From Acholoe squamosa (lineage: Eukaryota > Annelida > Polychaeta > Phyllodocida > Polynoidae), in the NCBI GenBank assembly GCA_949317995.1, contig OX439037.1, positions 18,898,324-18,962,323 on the forward strand: a stretch of 64,000 bases of DNA, written 5' to 3'. Positions 22,682 through 33,069 of the stretch are shown piece by piece. Position 1 is the stretch's first letter. Every line of letters begins with the position of its first letter. A program made the position numbers and the translations under genes. Under the pieces are notes generated by a model. The model was given only the letters and a program-made list of their open reading frames with translations. It did no database searches and was not told the DNA's origin.

Positions 22682-25600
22682 CCAAGGCACTCCTTTAGGC
22701 TTCCCCAAACCACGACACAGATATCTATACATTTTATGGGTATGGATGTCTTTGCTTCTTATAGTTATGATACATTTTCAGATCATCTCCAAATTTGATA
22801 TTCCTGCTGCTAGTATCGTTACATTAATCATTAGACCAGAGTTGTATTTCTTTTCTTGCTCATTTCTCTTATCTTAGATCTGGATTGACACACTAGCATG
22901 TTGAAATGCATCTTTGGATTGATATCGGTTTTGATAGGTATGGATTTTTTTTCTAACATGTTATTTCAATTGATTGTCTATATATCCATTTATGGCAATT
23001 TGAATGACTCTATAGAACTGCTGGTTTCTTCATTGAAGTTGACATCTCTAGTTGTTGTTATTGTCTAAATGATGTCAGTTGTCTGAATCACATCATCCCT
23101 CATGCTTCTAGACAATACCCAAAGTCTGGCCAGGCCCACCTTAGGCCTGTATTTAGGCGCTGGAGATTATCACGCAGTTACTCATCCTCCTCCCACCAGG
23201 GGCCTGGATATCGCCAAGTGACATGTCTCTATTTTTGGATCTTACATGTGCCGAGTTTGACACTTGACCTTTGTTTCTGGCCACAAGGCTCCCATATCCG
23301 TCCTCAGTGTGGGTAACCACAGTCAGGTTCCGGGTGCTGAAATCCCAGCCCCTTATTCTGCATTATTATAACCCCCTAAAGGTGGCATACTACTTTATGG
23401 GTTTAAGACACTGTTCCATTTTGTCACTTTGATGCTTGGATACAGCGCTTGTGAGTAACTCGGCGGTTTTGTATTCATGTATCAATCTAATCCCTTGGGT
23501 ATCTACATGCCCTATATGGGTTGTCATGATGCACCAATGCACCACTGATGAGTTACTAGCTGCCGCTGCATTGGTGCATCATGGAGAAACATGATGGGGT
23601 ATCATGGCATGCTTCAAGTGTTATTATGCTTACTCACGGTTAACACAATGTTTTTTTTTCTTCTTTCCTGTGACAATGTTTATGCCTAGAAATTAGTAGA
23701 ATTGAGCAGGGATATTGCTTTGGGTTGTTTCGATGCGCAGTTTACACAATAATTCCTTTGTCTTGTAGGTCTATAGAAAGTTATTTAAAGACATTTAGGG
23801 TAATTAATTAGGCCAAAGGAGTAGCCCCTAGATAAATACTTTTTTTCACGTTTTTTTTATGTCTGCGGAATGACAAACGTTTCTGTCTTTGAAAGCTAGA
23901 CCCCCTCCACCCACCACCACTATTTGCACGTCTTCTTTTACACACATATTCCTGCGTAGTTTATAAACTGGCTGGGAAGTTAAGTTGGGAGAAGTAAAAG
24001 TGCGTTTTAGATATTGTAATTCAGGACAATATCACTCTGCCGTTGTTATGTACCAATGTGGCACTGTCGACTTACTCTCTGTTGTTGAATTTATGTACAA
24101 TGCCTTAATAATGGATTTGATATCAGGAAATTTTCATGTACCTATATCTGAAGACAGAATTTACCAAAACACCTATAGTTTCTGGCCCCGAAATCTATAG
24201 CACAAATATACAAACTGTTTCAATATTGATACAACACTGAAATCATGTCACATGGTGTTTGAAGGATGCACTGTAAAAGGTAACTGTTGAATCTACCAGG
24301 GATCCTCATAAAACTGAACAGTGGACCACCGTCATTGAAAAACATTGCACGGATATAGTATTTACAAGAAGCCCCAGGTGGCAGTACAGTAGTACACAAA
24401 TGTACAAGGAATCTTTATGAAAATAATGACGGATCTCTGGCAACTTTGGGACGAGGAATGCGCCGTTATTTCAATGACATTTTTTTTACACCGTAGGCTG
24501 AGTCGAGTGTTCATACATCGATACAAGGAGGGTCTTGTGCTTTTATAGGCCAACCACTATTAATAAACCCTTCTCACTTTGTTTGAAATTTAATTTACAA
24601 TAAAGGAGCAGACCCTATGAGTTGGTTGATAAGATGAACAATTTAATCAAATTGGATCTATTTAAATATTAAAAACATAACAAAACAACTCCACTATGTA
24701 ATAGGCCTATGCAGCTATGACATGCCATGTGGGGTAGGCGGGGTATAAGGGTTTGGGTTGGGAGCGTGCCGTCCTATCACCCCGGGCTAAAACCTTAATA
24801 GCTCCCTAATTTGATTATCTTTGAAAAAAGATGTGGGTGATATCAAGGGCGAGTGTATTGTATAGTTACCCAGGGGCGTGGTAATGGGTCATTGTAAACG
24901 AGGCACTTTGTTTGAAACTCAATTTGTTTTAAGTGTATAGGCTTTGTAGGTAGATAGGAGACATGTTGGATCTAATCATGTTAAACTACTTAAATATTAA
25001 TATGCATCAATATTCATATCACTAACAGTCATGTCAGCTCGTATAAAAAGGAGAAGGCATGTTGATATTCAAGGGCATACACCCTTATATTAATGTTCAT
25101 ATGTTCTAATGAGATACACCAAAATAGTATAATAAATTGAATTGAATAGTTCAACAGCACAATAATCATTCATGAAGAGTTTCAGGTCAGAGAAAGAAAC
25201 TGGGAGGTCCTGATTTACTGATATGGTCATAGTATACTCTATATTAGAGGGTGATGTCTAACTATGAAATTGTTGATTTAACTAAAGTTTTGGCTGTATT
25301 AGGTCGGTAAGACCTGCCGTATTTGAACAGTCCAGTCTAATAAATAGAGTATTGAACTGCCTGTTTATATTGGCGCTATTTCTGTTAGTCTATAGGTGCT
25401 GATTTGGAAGGATAGTTTCAGTAGGGAGATCCTAATTCTAAACATTTAGGTTTAGGATATGGATTTGTTAGTTTGGTTAGCCCTTTTAAAGCAAAGATAT
25501 AGACTTTGATACCTGAGTATCGTTACCTTTTACCTAAGAAAGTGAGAATGCAAGTTACATATTGCGGGTCGATATAATTTATTAAACCGAGCGTGTAATG

Positions 25601-27235
25601 CAGAACGTTCATTTCTAATGACAATGATTCTAATCTCGAATTCCCTTGAAAGATGAAATAGGCCTAGGTGAAGGTCCGCCAGGATAAATATGAACCAACT
25701 GCTTCCGGCTAATGGCGCTGTTAGATTTTAGACCTTACAGGTTAGCAGCATATATACCTGGTGCTATCCTATAACACCAGACCGTATGTACCTCTAGTCT
25801 GTATACATACAGGGATCAGCTATGACGTAATGTCACGTCATGCTGACCTGACGTGACCGATGACCGCCAGCCAATGGGGGCACTGAATAGACTGTAACTT
25901 GTAAGCTATATGTATACCATGACACTGGGTAATGTAGATAGATATGCCAGCAAGATGGCTCGGCCTCCACAGGTGTTCTCATAGGTGTGGATGCATTTGA
26001 GGAAGGCCCTAAGGGGGACAAAAATCGACGGTTATAAGATAAGGAACAAGAGGCTCACGAGGTTATTTGATTTAAAGGAGGTCAATGGATTTAAGGTCCA
26101 GTGACATTGGACTTTACTGTGAGATACGATTCTTTATTCTATCTGGAAGAGCTTATGGACTAGGATAGACTTTGCTGCCCTCGGTCGATGTAATAAGGAT
26201 CGCTAGGATATAACTTTCTCTCTACCTGAGCCACAGGCTGTTGAGGTATGTTTAGAAAAGCTTACTTTTAATACTCATAGAAACTGATTTATCGCAGGTT
26301 TTCTTAAAGGATTACATGTCTTATGTTAGCAAAAGGTAAACTGTAGGGTACAATATACAAGTGTTAAAACCTGTATATTTTCCCACCGTTTAACTGTTTG
26401 GGATGGTGCACTTTGCAGAAAAACATGGACATACTAAACAATTGCTGTTAGCACCTTTCATAATGTAAATTTGTAAAACAAGCACAGATCACACTCTAAG
26501 GAATACAAAACCGGTACATCAATTCTAGGGGGATTAGCCAGCCATATGTATGTCTATGATGCAGTAGTTGGGGAGACAGAGCTTATCTGCCAGCTGATCG
26601 CTTTACTGGTAGTTGGCTCAGGGTCTCCCTGAGTCAAGGCTGCCGGGTAAGCAGCGTCAATTTCAAATCAAACGATGTCAAATTTTAAATCGCATATTTC
26701 GATTAGAAGACTCATATTGTTGCTGTGACTGACGTTGAAATAAAACTGATCTATATTTCTCTGTGAAAATAAAGTTGAAAATGTCACTGTGTCAAAGAGC
26801 TAAAATCCAAACATTTCCATTTCCCATTGCAACCTATATTTAAGGCAATTCCTTCCCAAGTCAATTCCCCATAGAATCCAATAGTGAAGGTTTCAAACTA
26901 AACCACAGATGGTCGGAAATTAAGACGCTTATGGTTGACAACTCAATCCCCTGTTTAATTCCTATATGAAGGGCAAGGTATAGCAGATAGTTGCTCACAC
27001 ACACTTGATGGAACATAGGGTATCATGGGGCATGGGCATCATGGGGCATGGGCATCATGGTACATGGGAACCCTGAGCCATCTGTGCTAAATAGCCCAAT
27101 GTCCATTCATTTATCAATGGCTGACCTGTAAGTATGGTCATACCTGCAGATCATATATGCAATTCAGGAACCATTTTCTCTGTCAGCCTCAATAATAACA
27201 GCTCAGTGAGGTAAATTATGTTTAGGTAGACATTT
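22682..27235. other. Intergenic, no supported gene
   Basis: A decayed relative of the MITE family lies at about 23395-23600 (CATGATGCACCAATGCACCA...GCTGCATTGGTGCATCATG). CRE half-sites and a CCAAT box cluster at 25826-25880, 40 bp upstream of ATGACACTGGGTAATG (25918), whose 18-codon frame runs to CAG|GTGTTC; this is too weak to call. A tandem CATGGGGCATGGGCAT motif lies at about 27018-27060. The rest is plain A/T-rich DNA. Confidence 0.4.
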
Positions 27236-27269
27236 TTAGCCTCATAACCAATTCAGGTTATGAGGCTAA
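27236..27269. repeat. Perfect 14-bp hairpin beside the insertion site
   Basis: TTAGCCTCATAACC (27236-27249), a 6-nt loop AATTCA, then the exact reverse complement (27256-27269). It ends 31 bp before the target-site duplication of the LTR element. Confidence 0.85.
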
Positions 27270-27300
27270 CAAGCAACAGCTCAGTGCAGCTCAGAGGTGT

Positions 27301-27304
27301 GCAG
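27301..27304 (+). repeat. Target-site duplication, left (GCAG)
   Basis: GCAG immediately precedes the left LTR and recurs directly after the right LTR. Four bp is usual for Ty3/gypsy integrases. Confidence 0.85.
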
Positions 27305-28027
27305 TGTTTTGTCATCAATAGCCAATAATTATAATGAACGGGTATAACAGGGTACACTTGTGTGGGTATTTATTGTAGGCTGTATTATGTGTGTATTTAT
27401 TGTATGCTATATGAGAGAGTGCTATGGGAGTCCTGTATAGGGTTTATGGTAGCTAGAGTTTATGGTAGACTGTGGAATGTGCAGACGGAGGGGAGTCGAC
27501 GAGATCTGGTCAGGTAGATTCTGTAGAGGGGGAGGGGGGAACACGTGTGAGCCAAACATCGGCGTCTGAAAGGTGTGAGGGGTTAGCAAGAGATAGGGAG
27601 GAGTTAGTATTGTGTGAGCAGCCGAGGAGGCAACACATACTCCTGGAGTAGACGAGGATGAAGCTGTTTAGTATTTAGTATTACACTTAGCCAATGTAAG
27701 AACGGATTGAACAGGATCTCTATGGCACTTATACCTCTCCAGTAGCATCCGATTGTTAAAACATAATCTGCTTGTATGAATAGACTGATGTCGTTGAAGC
27801 TGTACAACCTGAGTGGACTCACCAAACAACTGTAACTGTGAATAATCAATGAACAATAAATGGTGACTTGTATCGGCGTCTTGGTGTTGGTTAAAAGAAT
27901 GGGCTAGGCCAACATCATACCACTAGAGTTAGTCTTCCCAAATACGTGAGAACAGCGGAGCGAGCTGATAATAACTACACAACTTATACCACATTAATAT
28001 ACATATAAACACAACCCACACAGCCCA
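27305..28027 (+). repeat. Left LTR (723 bp)
   Basis: Starts TGTTTTGTC and ends CAGCCCA, aligning at a constant offset of 16,040 bp with the right LTR. The only differences are at 27703 (C versus T) and 27750 (C versus G). A polyadenylation signal AATAAA is at 27855-27860. No clear TATA box was identified. Confidence 0.97.
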
Positions 28028-28029
28028 GA

Positions 28030-28046
28030 TGGTGGAGAATTAGTGG
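28030..28046 (+). promoter_or_regulatory. Primer binding site (putative)
   Basis: Two bases after the LTR comes TGGTGGAGAATTAGTGG. The TGG start fits pairing with the CCA end of a tRNA. I could not match it confidently to a particular tRNA, and pairing to an internal tRNA region is also possible. Confidence 0.6.
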
Positions 28047-28066
28047 TTGGGCTTATCATTGTACTG

Positions 28067-30673
28067 ATGAGCGGCTCGCCGTACCCGATACCTAACAGCT
28101 CAGACGCTGGATGTGACTCAGCGGCATCGCCACACACTGACAGTAGTGACGGTGTGGAAGTCTATACTATCATACCTGCAGCGCGCACATTGCCTGGGGA
28201 TGCAGCAGTAGCACATAGTGGTGTAGCAGAGGGACAGGGTGGAAGATCCGGAGTGAGTGAAGCGGGACCTGATCAATCACGTGTCACTCTTAGATCGGAT
28301 CACACACATGTGCATGTGCAATTAGGACCCAGGTCGCAAGTGGTGCTTTTGCCTGGAGAGGAGGTGTCTAGAGAGATTGGATTCCCCGTGGCTCGGTCAG
28401 AGGAGGAGCGGGCGTCGTCTCAAAGGGATCCCAAATCTGGGGGGACGTCTGGCCTACAATTGTCTACGACGGCTGATTCTGAACCAGCAGGGTCGGTGGT
28501 AGTGGACGATACCTCTGGACCATTCTCAGCATTGGGAGTGGAGAACGAGCATCAGTCATCTGCGGCAGAGTCGGAGACCAGGGCTGATATTTCTAGTGAT
28601 GGGCAACAGGCGACGGTTCAGGAGCACACAGTAAGTGCCGATGCAGGGGAACGGCCTGATAATCTCTGCAAGGGATGGACGACAGGAGACAGATTAGTGA
28701 ATTATAAGTATTTTTCGACGCCCATTGCTAGGAGCTCCAGTATTAATTTCTGTAAGGCTACTCCTAGGTGCCTTGAGTTTGAGGGTACAGCGGACCAGGG
28801 ACGGGTCAGACGCGCATCTGAAGGGGATGTGGTGGATATTGGTGATGAGGATTTGAATTTTGAAGCAATAGCAACGTCATTGGGGTTAATTGAGCCAGTA
28901 AATGAGGACGGACAGGTGGATGAGAGTGGAACAAAGGATAGTCATGAGAATGAGGGGGACGCCCATGGGGGGAGTAATCCAATAGACGGGACATCTACGG
29001 TGGTGGCAGCGTCAGGACAGGAAGAGGACGTCGGTGAGGAGATACAGGAACAGGGGTCGGAGGCCTGTGGTGATTTACAAGGGGAAGACGCAAGACTGCT
29101 GCCCTCGGGTTTCTTGGTAGTTGTTGAGAATGGGAGAGAGTTAAGTGATAAGGACTTGGTGGGCCAGGATGAGGATGGTGGAGTTGGACAGGATCGGACA
29201 GTCTGTACTACACCGGTCATTATAGGTGATCCAAGTGGCAGTTGTCTGGGAGAGTCTGTGAGTAGAGCACGGGTGGATGAGATTATTGCAGGTCTGCAGA
29301 ACACTAATATTAGGGTGCGACACAGTATAGAGAGGGGGAGGGCCATATTGGAACAGGAGCTGAGATATCGGCAGGCCATTGATGGGGAGGAGCTGCTCAC
29401 GGGGCCGGAGACAGAACGGGAGCGCGTAGCACGAAGGGAGAGGTTTTTGAGCGACACAGTAAATTGGAGAAAGGTATCTGCGAATATCCGCTCAGGCAAT
29501 AGTACAGGTCGTACTACAGGTGAGGGGCATTTAGATGATGTTCTAAATAGCCATCTTCAGGCTGATGTTTCGGGTGACTGGGAGGATTGGTGGGTTCGGA
29601 GAGCGGATGACGAGAGAAAACGACAGATAGAAAGGGAGGCCCGGGAGGAAGCCGCCGAGGGCTCCGTAGCTGGAGGTGTTAAAACTAGTGTACAGGGGAA
29701 CGAGGGTGAAGAGAGCTCAGTGGGTGATTTGGATGCGGAGAGACAGGTAGAAGAGGATATTGCACCTATTATTGGTTTTGAAGACGACGACATGGCGCCT
29801 AGTCCGAATGTTAAATTACCATCCTTCAATGGGGAGCCTGGGGAGGGTTATCGGAGATATTTCAAGGAATTGAATGGAATGCAAAAGCTATTTGGATGGT
29901 CTCCGGATCAACATCTTGAATATGCAAAATTGGGCTTGAAGAAAGGGGCATCGAAATGGATGGATGGTATTCCAGAAGGGGAAAAGGATACTTTGGACAA
30001 AGTAGTGGCTATAGTGAAGAGGGTTTTTGAAGACAAAAGGCCACTGTGGCAGAAACATAGGGATTTGCACTGTCTGAAGCAGGAAAAGGGACAGTCGGTT
30101 TGGGACTTCGCATTGAAAATAAAGGAATATGACGAGTTGGACGTTCCTGATGTCATCAAGCTGTCAGTCTTTGTGGGGGGTTTGCTTCCGCCCATTGATA
30201 AGGACCTGATGAAACACAATGCTGATTCTTTTGAAGAGGCTCTCAGGCTGGCGTCTTATTGGGAAAATGTGGAGAAAGGAAGGAACTCCAAAGGTGTGGC
30301 GCAGTTACATATGCAAGAGTCTGAGGGGACTCGGGATGGAGCATGTGGGGATGATCAGTTTGATCCTAAAGAGTATGCTAGGGAACAGACTAAAGCAGTG
30401 GTGGAGATGTGCACTATGGAATATAGAAGGGGGCTCAGAGAGATGGAACATGGACGGGAGAATCAGCAGGGACAGTATGCTGGAAGGGGTGGCACTTCAC
30501 AAGGGCAGTATCAGGCACAGACGGGCAGAGGGACTGGCGCGGGAACATATGGTCAGAATAGACAGTTCGGTGCAGGCGGTGGAGGTCGAGGATGGAATTA
30601 TCAAGGGGGACGCGGTGGAAATCAATATAACGCGTCTCAGTATTTCAATAACAGATTTCAAGGACATAGGTAA
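28067..30673 (+). CDS. gag: Gag polyprotein (868 aa to an in-frame TAA)
   Basis: The first ATG of the open frame is at 28067; the frame itself is open from the leader. Residues 1 to about 580 are long, acidic and low in complexity, rich in Glu, Asp, Gly and Ser, with an RRASEGDVVDIGDEDLNF stretch. A retrotransposon-type capsid domain lies at about residues 582-745 (LPSFNGEPGE, then GLKKGASKWMDGIPEGEKDT, then VWDFALKIKEYDEL). The C terminus is RGG/Gln-rich (GRGGTSQGQ, GGGGRGWNYQGGRGG), an RNA-binding type of sequence. The frame stops at TAA 30671-30673, but the same frame stays open afterwards and contains the zinc knuckle. Gag is nearly twice the usual gypsy length. It would form the particle shell and package RNA. 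A second copy of its capsid N-terminal motif is at 36508. Confidence 0.93.
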   Translation: MSGSPYPIPNSSDAGCDSAASPHTDSSDGVEVYTIIPAARTLPGDAAVAHSGVAEGQGGRSGVSEAGPDQSRVTLRSDHTHVHVQLGPRSQVVLLPGEEVSREIGFPVARSEEERASSQRDPKSGGTSGLQLSTTADSEPAGSVVVDDTSGPFSALGVENEHQSSAAESETRADISSDGQQATVQEHTVSADAGERPDNLCKGWTTGDRLVNYKYFSTPIARSSSINFCKATPRCLEFEGTADQGRVRRASEGDVVDIGDEDLNFEAIATSLGLIEPVNEDGQVDESGTKDSHENEGDAHGGSNPIDGTSTVVAASGQEEDVGEEIQEQGSEACGDLQGEDARLLPSGFLVVVENGRELSDKDLVGQDEDGGVGQDRTVCTTPVIIGDPSGSCLGESVSRARVDEIIAGLQNTNIRVRHSIERGRAILEQELRYRQAIDGEELLTGPETERERVARRERFLSDTVNWRKVSANIRSGNSTGRTTGEGHLDDVLNSHLQADVSGDWEDWWVRRADDERKRQIEREAREEAAEGSVAGGVKTSVQGNEGEESSVGDLDAERQVEEDIAPIIGFEDDDMAPSPNVKLPSFNGEPGEGYRRYFKELNGMQKLFGWSPDQHLEYAKLGLKKGASKWMDGIPEGEKDTLDKVVAIVKRVFEDKRPLWQKHRDLHCLKQEKGQSVWDFALKIKEYDELDVPDVIKLSVFVGGLLPPIDKDLMKHNADSFEEALRLASYWENVEKGRNSKGVAQLHMQESEGTRDGACGDDQFDPKEYAREQTKAVVEMCTMEYRRGLREMEHGRENQQGQYAGRGGTSQGQYQAQTGRGTGAGTYGQNRQFGAGGGGRGWNYQGGRGGNQYNASQYFNNRFQGHR

Positions 30674-30958
30674 ACAGGAGGAAGCAGGCAGGGTCAACAG
30701 GGGGATGATAAAGGTCAGAGAAGAGCACAGGAATATGCTAGGATGATGGGTGATGCAGGAGAGAGTCAGAAAGGAGGAGGAGCGATCTATTGCTTGATTC
30801 ATGACTCTACTACACATTCTACAGAGGAGTGCACGTTTTTGAAGAAATACAGGGATCAGTTGTCATCCTCTCAGCAGAACAGAGACCAACGAGATCAGGG
30901 AAATGATGTTCGCAGGCCGGGAAACGGGCACAACGGCTCATTCCTACCCCAGAATTAA
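30674..30958 (+). CDS. Gag nucleocapsid segment with zinc knuckle, after an in-frame TAA
   Basis: This is the direct in-frame continuation of gag past the TAA at 30671-30673, open for 94 codons to a TAA at 30956-30958. It contains a zinc-knuckle variant, CLIHDSTTHSTEEC, spaced C-X2-H-X4-H-X4-C, as in many gypsy Gag proteins, followed by a basic/Gln-rich tail. It would be made if the TAA is read through, or from family members lacking the stop; alternatively the ATG at 30743 starts a small protein. A -1 slippery heptamer (30919-30925) lies near its end. Confidence 0.75.
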   Translation, partial: TGGSRQGQQGDDKGQRRAQEYARMMGDAGESQKGGGAIYCLIHDSTTHSTEECTFLKKYRDQLSSSQQNRDQRDQGNDVRRPGNGHNGSFLPQN

Positions 30959-33069
30959 ATTTGATATCAGGGGATGGGTCGGAGAATAGGGGATCAAAAG
31001 ACAAAGCGCCATGGTTGGTTCAGTGTACTATTGACGAGAATACATACAGATGTTTAGTGGACACGGGCGCGTCTGATTGTTTTATAGCACGGACAGTTGT
31101 GAGTAGTATAAGTGAGAGAGCAATTTGGGACAGGCAGCCATCTCAATTGGGGAAGGTGCGTCTGGGGGACAAAACATCATTACAAGTTTATGAGACGGTG
31201 CGACTGCAGTGTTTTATGGATGGTGCTTGCATATGCTATGATTTTAATGTGGTGGATTCACTAGCTTATGATATTGTGCTGGGGCGTAATTTTCTGATCG
31301 ACGCAAGGGCACAGATTATAGCTATAGATGGAAAGGTACGTCTCTTTACTGAGGATCCGGTCTCAATTGAAGTAGCGGCGATTTTGGACCCATGGGAAGA
31401 AAGATTGGTGACGGTGAAGGGATGGGATGTTGCGACTGACAGGGTTGGAACAACGGTTTTGCTGAGACCATCTAATTTGGCGGTGGTAGCTGCGGATGGT
31501 GCGGTGAACTATGTGGGGAAGAAATGGTATATGAGAATTGCTAATCTCTCTGACAGGCAAGTGTACGTGGATACAACTGAGGTTATAGCATATGCAGAAG
31601 ACATAGATGAACCAGAACTTAATTTGCTGGAGGTAATTGATACAGCTAATGTTGACAGGGATAGAAAGGATGAGGCTCGTGAGATTTTGGCACGATGTAA
31701 TGAAGAACGGCAGGGGAATGGTCAAGATGTTAGGGGAGGATCAATGCACCGGCAGGATCATCAGAACAGTGGTGGTGGAAGCGGTGTTTCTACCTTAAGT
31801 GAGCAGGAGAGGCTGGATAAAATTGAGAAGATCAGGGGCCTTGATTTGGGTGACACTATGATGACGCTGGAGGAGCAGAGGGTATTCAGAGAGATGCTGG
31901 TGGTCAACATGGACACTATAGCATTTTCTATGAAGGAGTTGGGTCATTGTTCATTGGCTCCAATGAAAATAAGGGTCGATGAGTCCAAGGGTCCGTGTAT
32001 GGCGCGACCATACAGGTATTCTCCTCAGAAAATGGATATTATTGATGAACAGGTGAGGGAATTATTGAGGTTGGGAATTATTGAGCCCAGTGACAGCGTA
32101 TGGAGAAGTCCGTTGGTGGTAGTGCAGAAGAAGGATGGAAAGGCTAGATTATGTACAGACTATCGCATGTTGAATCTTATTACGGCGGATGATACATACC
32201 CTATGCCCACAGCCAGGAGCATGTTTTTGTATATGGCATACAGAAAACCTATAATCTTTACAGCCATGGATTTGCTCAGTGGGTATCATCAGTGCGATTT
32301 ACATCATGACAGCAGGCAATACTCAGCATTTGAATCACCCTCGGGGGTTTGGCAATGGACGAGGATGCCGTTTGGTATGAAGCAGAGCCCATGGCAATTT
32401 ACTAAGATTATGTCATTAGCACTAGGAGGCTTAATACCACGTACTTGTCTAGCCTACCTAGACGATATCATTATCTTTGATCAGGATGTGGACAGCCATA
32501 TTACTAATGTTGGCAGAGTATTGGCAGCTTTAGGTAAAGCAGGTTTAACAGTGAAGCCGGAAAAGTGTGAGTGGGGCAAAGCGGAAATCAAGTTTTTGGG
32601 GCACATTATTAATGCTGAAGGAGTGCAGACACAGTCTAAGGTGATCAGAAAGGTGCAGGAATTTGGCAGACCGTATAATGAACATACAACTAGATCCTTT
32701 CTGGGGCTTTGTAATTATTACAGGAGTTTTATTCCTAACTATGCTGTTTTGTCGATGCCTCTGAATAATTTGTTGAAAATCAAGGTGCCATTTAAGTGGA
32801 CGGATGAGTGTGAGGTGTCATTCAAGAAAATACAAGCAGCATTAGCAAGCACACCGTTATTGGTACATCCAGAGATCGGGGGTCACTTTTATGTTTTAAC
32901 GGATGCTTCGGATGGCGCGTGTGGAGCGGCCATCTGTGTAAAGAGGGACGGATTGCTGAGACCGGTAACATATTATGGGTATACATTTACAAAAGCTGAG
33001 AGAAATTACACTATAACAGAGAAAGAAGGCCTAGCTGTTATTAATACCTTTGCTTCAGCAAGCCAGTAA
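30907..33069 (+). CDS. pol: Pol: protease, reverse transcriptase, start of RNase H
   Basis: The frame is open from 30907 and would be entered by the -1 shift at 30919; there is no good ATG. Aspartic protease: LVDTGASDCF (catalytic DTG at 31060-31068). RT: WRSPLVVVQKKDGKARLCTD, AMDLLSGYHQ, FGMKQSPWQFTKIM and the catalytic YLDD at 32455-32466, then FLGHIINAEG and the FLGLCNYYRSFIPNY connection. RNase H: LTDASDGACGAA supplies the first acidic residue and EKEGLAVI the second. The frame stops at 33067-33069 just after. Roughly 25-30 residues expected around the third catalytic Asp (the TDH region) are not found in either frame, so RNase H is internally deleted and frameshifted in this copy. Confidence 0.95.
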   Translation, partial: CSQAGKRAQRLIPTPELNLISGDGSENRGSKDKAPWLVQCTIDENTYRCLVDTGASDCFIARTVVSSISERAIWDRQPSQLGKVRLGDKTSLQVYETVRLQCFMDGACICYDFNVVDSLAYDIVLGRNFLIDARAQIIAIDGKVRLFTEDPVSIEVAAILDPWEERLVTVKGWDVATDRVGTTVLLRPSNLAVVAADGAVNYVGKKWYMRIANLSDRQVYVDTTEVIAYAEDIDEPELNLLEVIDTANVDRDRKDEAREILARCNEERQGNGQDVRGGSMHRQDHQNSGGGSGVSTLSEQERLDKIEKIRGLDLGDTMMTLEEQRVFREMLVVNMDTIAFSMKELGHCSLAPMKIRVDESKGPCMARPYRYSPQKMDIIDEQVRELLRLGIIEPSDSVWRSPLVVVQKKDGKARLCTDYRMLNLITADDTYPMPTARSMFLYMAYRKPIIFTAMDLLSGYHQCDLHHDSRQYSAFESPSGVWQWTRMPFGMKQSPWQFTKIMSLALGGLIPRTCLAYLDDIIIFDQDVDSHITNVGRVLAALGKAGLTVKPEKCEWGKAEIKFLGHIINAEGVQTQSKVIRKVQEFGRPYNEHTTRSFLGLCNYYRSFIPNYAVLSMPLNNLLKIKVPFKWTDECEVSFKKIQAALASTPLLVHPEIGGHFYVLTDASDGACGAAICVKRDGLLRPVTYYGYTFTKAERNYTITEKEGLAVINTFASASQ
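30919..30925 (+). promoter_or_regulatory. -1 ribosomal frameshift site G_GGA_AAC
   Basis: GGGAAAC sits in the exact X_XXY_YYZ register of the gag frame. A -1 shift moves ribosomes into the protease/RT frame, which is open from 30907. The same heptamer is used at frameshift sites of several retroviruses. The overlap of the two frames is 30907-30955. G-rich sequence 45-75 nt downstream could take part in a stimulatory structure, but no clear pseudoknot was drawn. Confidence 0.8.

Noticed and set aside
27604-27849. 81-codon minus-strand frame present in both LTRs
   Set aside because: The duplication is explained by the LTRs; no domain and no reason for an antisense LTR gene.
28942-29499. 185-codon minus-strand frame inside gag
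   Set aside because: Shadow of the acidic, purine-rich Gag coding strand.
33050-33069. Programmed frameshift between RT and RNase H
   Set aside because: Homologous residues are missing at the junction, so a deletion explains it better than recoding; no slippery heptamer is present.
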